A DNA stretch of 11,030 nucleotides, taken from CAZVIK01 sp964627045. Its GTDB lineage: Bacteria > Acidobacteriota > Terriglobia > Bryobacterales > Bryobacteraceae. Numbering within the stretch: the stretch's first letter is position 1; each line of letters opens with the position of its first letter. Below the pieces are notes generated by a model, which saw nothing but the letters and a program-made list of their open reading frames with translations, searched no databases and had not been told where the DNA came from. The stretch is from assembly GCA_964627045.1 (NCBI GenBank), contig CAZVIK010000135.1, positions 1 to 11,030 of the forward strand, read 5' to 3'. The position numbers and the translations under genes were made by a program. Positions 1-5,340 of the stretch are shown here, piece by piece.

Positions 1-19
1 CACGACGCTCTTCCGATCT
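1..19. other. Illumina sequencing adapter remnant (not genomic)
   Basis: The first 19 bases, CACGACGCTCTTCCGATCT, are identical to the 3' end of the Illumina TruSeq/P5 read-1 adapter. Genomic sequence appears to begin at base 20. The adapter happens to keep the reading frame of the following gene open, so an automatic gene call could add six or seven false residues to that protein. This marks a true contig end and an untrimmed read. Confidence 0.95.
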
Positions 20-1312
20 ATATCGCCGGAGAAGAAGCGGGACCCGATTCGCCAGCCGCGTCCCAAGGAGGAGCCCAAGCCGGTCGAGGTGGCCAAGAAC
101 CAGCTCACCGCACCAGCGCCGGCCGCGGCCCGGCCGAGGGTTGAGCCGCGCCGGTTCGAGCCTCCGGCCGGGGTGCGCCGCACCGATCAGGACCTGACTT
201 TGATTCAATCCCATCTGCCGCCGGAGCTGGCTTTGAACCAGCAGGTCAAGCTGCCGCAATTGGCGCTGCTATCCGGCCCGGCGCTCCCGCGCCCGGCGCC
301 GCGGCAGTTTGTCGAGCCGGGCAAGAGCGCCGAACCGGCGGTCGTGCCAAGGGTGGACGCACCACCGCCCATCGCGGCTTCGAACACGGCCAATCCGGAA
401 CTGACGATCAGCGCGATGCTGGCGGGGCCCGAGTCCGCGCGGCTGCGGTTGCCCAGGCCGAACGTTCCGGCCAGGAAATTCCAGGCCCCGTCGCCTTTGT
501 CGTCCGGCCGTGGCGCTTCGTTGAGCCCCACGGTGGGCGAGCCGGTCAATATCCTGGCGTTCTCCAGCGATCCGGCGCAGTTGACCGAGCGGATCACGAT
601 TCCGCTCGGCAACCAAGTGGGGCGGCTGCCGTCCTTGCCGGCATACGTGGAGCCGGGCAGCGGCGCCTCCGGGCCCGGCGGGACGGGGAAGGCCGGCAGC
701 GGGAGTGAAACCGGTTCGGGCTCGGGGGTTGGCGGCGCCGGGACGGGCGGCACCGGAACCCGCCAGGAGGAGATGGCCGAGTTCGCCCGGGCGTTGGCCT
801 CGCTGCCGGAGCGTTTCGCGACTCCGATCAAGATCGAGCACCCGGTCAACGCGGTGTTCGACGTGGTGGTGATGCAATCGTCGGCCGACGGCGCGCTGCC
901 GGACAGCGCGGGCGCTTTGAGCGGCAAGCCGGTCTACACCGTGTACCTCCAGGTAGGCGCTCCGAAGGCGTGGATTCTGCAATACTGCATTCCCAAGCAG
1001 GTGGCGGCCGGGCCGCAGGTTTCCGGCAACGTGGTCAACATCGGAGCGCCGTCGCAGGTGAAGGCGCCATTCCCGATGGTGTCGGTGCTGCCGCCGGCCA
1101 CCATGCTTCCCCGGACGGGTTACATCATTATCCACGGCATGCTGGACGCCAAGGGCCAGATTCGGGACGCGACGGTGTTACGGGCGCCGAATGCGAGGTT
1201 CCGGGATTCCATCCTCCCCGAACTCGGCAAGTGGCAGTTCCGTCCGGCGGTGCGCGACGGGGCCCCGGTGGAGGTGGAGATCCTCCTGGCGATTCCCCCG
1301 CAGGATCTGTAG
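20..1312 (+). CDS. TonB-family protein, C-terminal part (5'-truncated by contig end)
   Basis: The reading frame is open from the adapter junction to a TAG stop at 1310-1312, about 430 residues, with no good start; a GTG at 89 is possible but residues before it (charged, Pro/Lys/Glu-rich) already look like protein. Composition is that of a periplasm-spanning TonB-like protein: a long Pro/Ala/Arg-rich region, a Gly/Ser low-complexity linker (bases about 650-765), then a globular C-terminal domain. The last ~80 residues, including GYIIIHGMLDAKGQI and the closing stretch with WQFRPAVRDGAPVEVEILLAI, match the pattern of a TonB C-terminal energy-transducing domain. Members couple the inner-membrane proton motive force to outer-membrane transporters through an N-terminal membrane helix, which here would lie beyond the contig edge. 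No ExbB/ExbD genes are visible. The family call is good; the transport partner is unknown. Confidence 0.72.
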   Translation: MSPEKKRDPIRQPRPKEEPKPVEVAKNQLTAPAPAAARPRVEPRRFEPPAGVRRTDQDLTLIQSHLPPELALNQQVKLPQLALLSGPALPRPAPRQFVEPGKSAEPAVVPRVDAPPPIAASNTANPELTISAMLAGPESARLRLPRPNVPARKFQAPSPLSSGRGASLSPTVGEPVNILAFSSDPAQLTERITIPLGNQVGRLPSLPAYVEPGSGASGPGGTGKAGSGSETGSGSGVGGAGTGGTGTRQEEMAEFARALASLPERFATPIKIEHPVNAVFDVVVMQSSADGALPDSAGALSGKPVYTVYLQVGAPKAWILQYCIPKQVAAGPQVSGNVVNIGAPSQVKAPFPMVSVLPPATMLPRTGYIIIHGMLDAKGQIRDATVLRAPNARFRDSILPELGKWQFRPAVRDGAPVEVEILLAIPPQDL

Positions 1313-1334
1313 CCCGGAAGTCTCGCCCGGGCTA
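1310..1334. terminator. Inverted repeat spanning two convergent stop codons; candidate bidirectional terminator
   Basis: TAGCCCGG (1310-1317) and CCGGGCTA (1327-1334) are perfect inverse complements separated by a 9-base loop. Each arm carries the TAG stop of one of the two convergent genes. The GC-rich stem would form in transcripts from either side. There is no U-tract on either strand, so it would be an imperfect intrinsic terminator or a 3'-end stabilising hairpin. Confidence 0.45.
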
Positions 1335-1835
1335 AGGCCGGCTTTCGGGCCGCTCGTGGATCTCGGAGACGCCGCCGTCGACCTCTTCGATGGTGATCCA
1401 CAGATTGCGGCGCTTCAGCAATTGCGCTTCCGGGATCTCGAAGCGCGCGCCGATCATCCGGTCCACCGTCTCACGCGGCTGGATCTTCGAGCGCATGATC
1501 AGCGAGGCGTTGAACTTCTGCCCGAGCAGCGGGAAGTAGTCGAACAGGCGCGCCGCATCGGGATCCGAGATTGTGCTGCCATCGACGCGATACCCTTCGG
1601 CGTCGATGATGGCGACGTTGACCGAGCGCACCATCCATACGTAGTCGGCACGGTTGGTGGCTCGGAAATCGACCAGAGCCACGCTGCCGTTTTCGTCGAT
1701 CGCCACGGTGCGCACCTTTAGAAGCGAGCCCTCCAACTCCATATGAGCCCCGCGCTGGTGGTAGACGAGCCACGCCACACCGAGTCCGGCCACGGCGACG
1801 CCAACCAGGACAAACAGTATCAATCGGACTCGCAT
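1332..1835 (-). CDS. Membrane-anchored hypothetical protein, 167 residues
   Basis: I do not recognise the family. The protein begins with MRVR and a hydrophobic segment (residues about 4-24), which would be a signal anchor placing the remainder in the periplasm. The remainder is rich in predicted beta strands with alternating hydrophobic residues (for example VALVDFRATNRADYVWMV around residues 52-69) and a late LWITIEEVDG stretch, suggesting a small beta-sandwich. No cysteine or catalytic motif stands out. It starts 24 bases after the stop of the upstream permease gene on the same strand, with a purine-rich AGGAAAGGA in the gap, so the two are probably co-transcribed. It converges with the TonB-family gene. 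Gene reality is supported by the operon position and the membrane topology; function is unknown. Confidence 0.7.
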   Translation of the reverse strand: MRVRLILFVLVGVAVAGLGVAWLVYHQRGAHMELEGSLLKVRTVAIDENGSVALVDFRATNRADYVWMVRSVNVAIIDAEGYRVDGSTISDPDAARLFDYFPLLGQKFNASLIMRSKIQPRETVDRMIGARFEIPEAQLLKRRNLWITIEEVDGGVSEIHERPESRP

Positions 1836-1859
1836 GGCTCGTGAATCCAGTTCCTTTCC

Positions 1860-3032
1860 TCAGTCGCCCAACAGTTTCCCGTATCCGCGGAGGCTGCCCA
1901 CGTTGTCGCAAACCGCCTTGATGGCCGCCGTGAGCGGGATCGCCAGGATCAGCCCCGCCGCCCCCCACAGCGCGCCCCACATCATCAGCGCGATGGTGAC
2001 CGCCAATGGATTCAAGTGCACGCGCGAGCCCACCACCTTCGGGTACAGGAGGTTCAGCGCGACCAGGTGCAGCACCGCCACGGCGCTTCCCAACAACAGG
2101 TAGGGCGGCATGGTGCGGTACACCGGCAGCGCCGCGAATAGCGGGGGAACCAACGCCAAGGGGAGCCCGATGTAGGGGATCAGGCTCAAGGCGCCGCTGA
2201 GCGGCCCGATGAGCAAAGCGTACGGCAGCCGGAGCGCCCAGAACAACAGCGAGCTAATCAGCGCCAGCACAATCCCCAGCGCAAAGTTACCGACGACAAA
2301 ACCGCGCACCATCGCGGCGATACCCTGCATGCTGTTGCCGGCCACCAGGCGCGCCTCGCCGTCGAAAAGATGCAGGAAACCCCGGTACATGTGGTCACGC
2401 CAACTCAGCATGAAATAGACCAGGAAGGGGACGAAGGAAGCCATCAGGAGGACATCGTAAACCGAGCCGATGTAGGTGTAGAGGTAGTTGACCAGGGTCG
2501 TCCGCTCCTGGAGAATCCGGACTTCCTGCACGGGGGGGGGGGCAACCGGGGCGGGCGGTTCGGCCGAGCGGCGGCGTGCGGGGGCCTTGGCGGCGGGGGC
2601 CTGCTGGGCTTCGGTCTCGGCCTGTTTGTTGCGTTCCTGGATCCGCTTGGGAACCAGCAGCCGGTAGGTGGTCTGCTCCATCTCGTCGACCCGCGCAATC
2701 ACCGTGTCGGCAAGCTCGGTGATCCGGCTGCTGTAAGTGGGCAGATCCCGGTAGATGCTAATGGCCTGGGCGTAGAAGCCCAGCCCGACCAGGTAAAGCA
2801 CCAGGAGCGAAGCGACACAGACGAAGAAGCTGGCCACCGCCCGCGGCAGGCGGATCTTCATGAGCAACCCGACGAACGGCTCCAGCATGAAGGCGATCAT
2901 CACCGCCGCCGCCAGGGTGATGAAAAAGAGCCGGCCGAGGTAGAGCAGGCCCAGGACACCCGCCAGGGCAAGGATCAACCCCGGCACAGTCTTCGGCTTC
3001 AGGGTGCGTGGAGTCTCGACGACCAGGGGCAC
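1860..3032 (-). CDS. AI-2E family transporter (PerM/YdiK/TqsA-like permease)
   Basis: A 390-residue integral membrane protein with the architecture of the AI-2E transporter family: two N-terminal membrane segments (about residues 17-50), another at 66-90, a central hydrophilic region, then a cluster of hydrophobic segments from about 190 to 375. The C-terminal block with LNPLAVTIALM, MWGALWGAAGLILAIPL and a closing KAVCD is characteristic of the family. Members include an autoinducer-2 exporter and sodium/proton antiporters, so the substrate cannot be named. I chose the GTG at 3030-3032: it has GGTGAG six bases upstream, whereas the longer open frame lies antisense to ruvX and has a Ser/Arg-rich composition typical of a shadow. 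The hydrophilic region (about 128-170) is an Ala/Pro/Arg-rich extension. A run of 11 C on the coding strand encodes prolines 165-167. Transcribed divergently from ruvX. Confidence 0.88.
   Translation of the reverse strand: MPLVVETPRTLKPKTVPGLILALAGVLGLLYLGRLFFITLAAAVMIAFMLEPFVGLLMKIRLPRAVASFFVCVASLLVLYLVGLGFYAQAISIYRDLPTYSSRITELADTVIARVDEMEQTTYRLLVPKRIQERNKQAETEAQQAPAAKAPARRRSAEPPAPVAPPPVQEVRILQERTTLVNYLYTYIGSVYDVLLMASFVPFLVYFMLSWRDHMYRGFLHLFDGEARLVAGNSMQGIAAMVRGFVVGNFALGIVLALISSLLFWALRLPYALLIGPLSGALSLIPYIGLPLALVPPLFAALPVYRTMPPYLLLGSAVAVLHLVALNLLYPKVVGSRVHLNPLAVTIALMMWGALWGAAGLILAIPLTAAIKAVCDNVGSLRGYGKLLGD
2532..2542. repeat. Homopolymer tract of 11 G (C on the coding strand)
   Basis: Eleven uninterrupted G bases on the plus strand lie inside the permease gene, where they encode Pro-Pro-Pro in a low-complexity linker. 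The frame is intact at this length. Gain or loss of one base would shift the frame and remove the C-terminal half of the permease. Confidence 0.9.
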
Positions 3033-3082
3033 AAAACGCTCACCGTACTTCCAGCTAAGTGCTACTCTAGCATGGCCCGCCC

Positions 3083-3088
3083 TATAAT
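3083..3088 (+). promoter_or_regulatory. Consensus -10 box (TATAAT) for ruvX, with near-leaderless start
   Basis: A perfect TATAAT ends 11 bases before the GTG start of ruvX at 3100. A start site about 7 bases downstream of the box would give a leader of roughly 4-5 bases. No convincing -35 hexamer lies 16-18 bases upstream and there is no extended -10 TG. The inverse complement is also AT-rich, so the same 67-bp gap may serve the divergent permease gene. Confidence 0.5.
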
Positions 3089-3099
3089 GACATCGAAAC

Positions 3100-3558
3100 G
3101 TGCTCCCGTCCACGCAGGGCAGAATCCTGGCTCTAGACCTCGGCCGCCGGCGCATCGGGCTGGCCGTCAGCGATGAACTGCGCCTGACGGCGCAGGGCCT
3201 GGAGACGCTGGAGCGCGTCAACCTGCGGCAGGACCTGGCACGGCTGACGGCGCTCGCCGCCGAGCGGGGCGTGACGCTGTTCCTGGTCGGTAACCCCAAA
3301 CACATGAACGGCGCCGAGGGCCGGCAATCGGAGTGGGTGCGCGAGTTCGCGGGGAAGCTGGAGGGCCATACGGGCCTCGAGGTGCGGCTCTGGGACGAAC
3401 GGCTGACCACGGTGGAGGCGGGCCGCGTGCTGCGCGAGAGCGGAATCGGCCTGGAGAAGCGCAAGCGGGCGGTGGACCGGTTGGCGGCGGTCCTCCTGCT
3501 GGAAAGCTACCTGGACTCGCTCCGCGCCGGGGCCTCGCTGGAGGCCTGGCCCGAGTGA
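3100..3558 (+). CDS. ruvX: Putative pre-16S rRNA nuclease RuvX/YqgF
   Basis: A 152-residue protein of the usual YqgF length with an RNase H-like fold. Expected motifs appear in order: the first catalytic aspartate in ALDLGRRRIGLAVSD (D13), the glycine-rich LVGNPKHMNG loop (62-71), the DERLTT motif (99-104) and the C-terminal KRAVDRLAAVLLL helix with D126. The family completes maturation of the 5' end of 16S rRNA in the cytoplasm. The GTG at 3100 is effectively forced: an in-frame TGA lies at 3088-3090 and the next possible initiators fall inside the catalytic strand. There is no Shine-Dalgarno sequence, consistent with the very short leader. Its stop overlaps the mltG start as GTGA, so the two are translationally coupled. 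The loop sequence GNPKHMNG differs from the more usual GLP-type version but keeps the glycines. Confidence 0.93.
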   Translation: MLPSTQGRILALDLGRRRIGLAVSDELRLTAQGLETLERVNLRQDLARLTALAAERGVTLFLVGNPKHMNGAEGRQSEWVREFAGKLEGHTGLEVRLWDERLTTVEAGRVLRESGIGLEKRKRAVDRLAAVLLLESYLDSLRAGASLEAWPE

Positions 3559-4595
3559 AGAGAAGGTGGCTGCCTGCCGCGCTTTTTGTGACGGCCCTGG
3601 CCGCCGGGGGGTTGTCGCTCGTCCAGCCGGGTCCGCCGGTGGCGCGCGAGGTCGTGGTGGATATTCCGAGGGGAACGGGCAGCGCCGGGATGGCGCGCAC
3701 GCTGGCCCGTGAGGGGCTGGTCCGCTATCCGTGGCAGTTCCTGGCGGTCCGGGTCCTGCGCCCCCAGGCGAAGTTGCAGGCGGGCGAGTACGCATTTCGC
3801 CGGGCGGCCAGCCCTTGGGAGGTTTTCGACCGGCTCGCCAGGGGCGACGTGTTCTACCGGCAACTGACGGTGCCCGAGGGGCACACGATCTTCGACATCG
3901 CCGAGTCGCTGGACCGATTGGGCGCGATCGGCGGGCGCGAGTTTCTCGAGGCGGCCCGGGATGTCTCCGCGATCCGGGATCTCGCCCCCGGCGCACCGAC
4001 GCTGGAGGGATTTCTGTTCCCCGACACCTACCGGATCACCCGGAACGCTACCGCGTCCGAGCTGTGCGCCCGGATGACCGGGCGGTTCCGCAAAGCCTGG
4101 GCCGAGGTGGGCGGCTCCACGCCGGCCCTGGCCGCCGTGACGCTGGCCTCGCTGATCGAAAAGGAGACCGCCGTGGCGGCCGAACGGCCGTTGGTGGCCT
4201 CGGTGTTCGCCAACCGGCTGCGAATCGGCATGCCGCTGGACTGCGACCCGACGGCGATTTACGCCGCGTTGTTGGAGGGCCGCTACCGCGGGGCGATCTT
4301 CCGGTCCGACCTGGACAGCCGCCATCGCTACAACACGTATCAGCACGCCGGGCTGCCGCCGGGCCCGATCGCAAATCCGGGGCTGGAGTCGCTGCGGGCG
4401 GCGCTCGCGCCCGCCGCGACCAAGTACCTCTATTTCGTGGCCGAAGCCGGCAACTCCGGCGCCCACGTGTTCTCCGAGCAACTGGAGGCGCATCAGCGCG
4501 CCGTGGCCAAGTACCGCCGTGCCGCCAAACAAGCCAACAAAAAAGGACCTGCTGAACGGGTTCCTCCGGCAGCGAGCGCCCGCCCGCATCGGTGA
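3555..4595 (+). CDS. mltG: Endolytic murein transglycosylase MltG (YceG-like)
   Basis: A 346-residue single-pass inner-membrane protein: short basic N-terminus (MKRRW), membrane helix at about 5-23, then a periplasmic region. A LysM-like/N-terminal subdomain (about 30-105) precedes the catalytic domain, with LEGFLFPDTYRI (150-161), SLIEKETA (199-206; E202 is the likely catalytic glutamate) and the tail motifs YNTYQHAGLPPGPIANPG and YLYFVAEAG. MltG cuts nascent glycan strands within the chain, producing 1,6-anhydro ends and limiting strand length. GTG at 3555 was chosen because it overlaps the ruvX stop, has GGAGG (3540-3544) ten bases upstream and yields the membrane helix directly; the open frame before it is antisense-like Gly/Arg sequence in another frame of ruvX. 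The last ~25 residues (Lys/Arg/Ala/Pro-rich) run beyond the conserved domain and overlap the next gene. Confidence 0.94.
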   Translation: MKRRWLPAALFVTALAAGGLSLVQPGPPVAREVVVDIPRGTGSAGMARTLAREGLVRYPWQFLAVRVLRPQAKLQAGEYAFRRAASPWEVFDRLARGDVFYRQLTVPEGHTIFDIAESLDRLGAIGGREFLEAARDVSAIRDLAPGAPTLEGFLFPDTYRITRNATASELCARMTGRFRKAWAEVGGSTPALAAVTLASLIEKETAVAAERPLVASVFANRLRIGMPLDCDPTAIYAALLEGRYRGAIFRSDLDSRHRYNTYQHAGLPPGPIANPGLESLRAALAPAATKYLYFVAEAGNSGAHVFSEQLEAHQRAVAKYRRAAKQANKKGPAERVPPAASARPHR

Positions 4596-4989
4596 GGCCG
4601 AATTCGCCGAGTTGCTCGGCTTGCTGCGGCCGGTGTCGGAGAGCTACCTGCGGAACCTGGTGCGGCGCTGCGGGGCGCCACTGGACCCAGTGGTGGAGGG
4701 GGTGCGGCAGGAGTCGTTCGAGTCCCTGGGCCGGACGCTGGAGGCGCTAGCCAGGGAGTACGTCCGGGCTTCGGCGGCGGGCGAGGGGGAGCGCGCCGCA
4801 CGGTGCCGGCGCGCGGTGCTTACCGGAAAGGAACACTCGCGGCTGGCGTCGCTGCGCGCCTCGGCGAGCGCCGGACTTCGAGCCGATAAGGAGGAAATGG
4901 CGAGTTGGATGCTGCTGTGGTTGGAAAACCCGGCCGTGTTCCCGGCCTGGCTCCGGCTGAGGCGTAACATCGCCGCCGGTCCGGCTTGA
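4519..4989 (+). CDS. Hypothetical protein, 156 residues, overlapping mltG
   Basis: I do not recognise a named family. It is a soluble, mostly helical, Arg/Leu/Glu-rich protein without a signal peptide or membrane segment. Visible parts are a KKDLLNGFLRQRAP start (8-21), a segment around LLRPVSESYLRNLVRRCG (35-52), a basic middle and a Trp-rich end (WMLLWLENPAVFPAW, 130-144). From memory, similar small proteins follow cell-envelope genes in Solibacter-like genomes, but I cannot verify this. The GTG start at 4519 implies a 77-base overlap with the mltG 3' end; no better start exists before L33. There is no clear ribosome binding site, so translation is likely coupled to mltG. A run of six A (4539-4544) lies in the overlap and one lost A would fuse it to MltG. 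Composition and frame use fit a real gene. Confidence 0.68.
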   Translation: MPPNKPTKKDLLNGFLRQRAPARIGEAEFAELLGLLRPVSESYLRNLVRRCGAPLDPVVEGVRQESFESLGRTLEALAREYVRASAAGEGERAARCRRAVLTGKEHSRLASLRASASAGLRADKEEMASWMLLWLENPAVFPAWLRLRRNIAAGPA

Positions 4990-4994
4990 CCCCG

Positions 4995-5023
4995 TTGCCG
5001 TGGCAGGCGGGCCTGTCTATACT
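4995..5023 (+). promoter_or_regulatory. Candidate sigma70-type promoter for the small HTH gene
   Basis: TTGCCG (4995-5000; four of six match TTGACA) and TATACT (5018-5023; five of six match TATAAT) are separated by exactly 17 bases. A start site near 5030 would leave a leader of about 13 bases carrying a GGGGG ribosome-binding run before the ATG at 5043. A better isolated -35-like TTGACC at 4986 sits too far away (26-base spacer). Confidence 0.55.
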
Positions 5024-5042
5024 ACGTGTTTTCGGGGGCCGT

Positions 5043-5327
5043 ATGGCTAGAGGGGATGTAACAGTTACACACGCCGAGCCGGATCTGGCGACTCCGCAGC
5101 GGGAGGCGGCCATGTTCTACGGCCTCTTCCTGCGCGGCCACCCGGTGGACCGGCTGCGCCGCGAAATCGACATCCCGCGCCGCGTGGTCGAAAAATGGAT
5201 GCGCGCCCGGCGCCACGAGCCGGAGTTCAAAGAGGCCGTACGGCGCGCCTATCGCTACCGCAAGACGGTGCTGGCCATCTTCGACGAGCTGGTGCTCAAC
5301 GAACGCGGCCAGATGCGCATCCAGTAG
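5043..5327 (+). CDS. Small helix-turn-helix-like protein, 94 residues
   Basis: The core resembles a homeodomain-like/terminase-small-subunit type helix-turn-helix: LFLRGHPVDRLRREIDIPRR followed by VVEKWMRARRHEPEF (about 28-62), where IPRRVVEKWM would be the turn and recognition helix. A basic helical tail (AVRRAYRYRKTVLAIFDEL, 65-83) follows and could mediate dimerisation. It is probably cytoplasmic and DNA-binding; the target is unknown. The ATG at 5043 was preferred over an upstream TTG at 4986 because the candidate promoter and start site lie between them. It is separated from the mltG operon by that promoter, so it may be independently expressed. It converges with the O-methyltransferase gene, 11 bases away. 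DNA binding is an inference from the pattern alone. Confidence 0.7.
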   Translation: MARGDVTVTHAEPDLATPQREAAMFYGLFLRGHPVDRLRREIDIPRRVVEKWMRARRHEPEFKEAVRRAYRYRKTVLAIFDELVLNERGQMRIQ

Positions 5328-5340
5328 GAGCCGGCGGCTC
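5328..5340. terminator. Small hairpin between convergent genes
   Basis: GAGCC (5328-5332), a GGC loop and GGCTC (5336-5340) fill the whole 11-base gap between the convergent stops and enter the minus-strand stop codon. It has five G/C-rich pairs and a three-base loop, with no U-tract on either side. It resembles the larger repeat at 1310-1334 in position, not in sequence. A terminator role is only suggested. Confidence 0.25.

Noticed and set aside
205..1135. Two long minus-strand open frames (240 and 288 codons) opposite the TonB-family gene
   Set aside because: Low-complexity Pro/Arg/Gly composition and no motifs; the plus strand has the recognisable C-terminal domain.
2370..3176. 268-codon plus-strand frame opposite the permease
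   Set aside because: His/Gln/Gly-rich antisense shadow without any domain; the minus strand encodes clear membrane segments.
3033..3464. N-terminal extension of the permease frame up to 3464
   Set aside because: The extra 144 codons are Ser/Arg-rich, lie wholly or mostly antisense to ruvX and are not part of the AI-2E family; the GTG at 3032 has a ribosome binding site.
3333..3554. Upstream extension of mltG
   Set aside because: Gly/Arg/Pro-rich sequence in another frame of ruvX; the start at 3555 gives the ruvX overlap, a ribosome binding site and the membrane anchor.
4986..5042. Longer version of the small HTH protein from a TTG at 4986
   Set aside because: The -35/-10 pair and predicted transcription start lie inside that extension, and the ATG at 5043 follows a G-rich ribosome-binding run.
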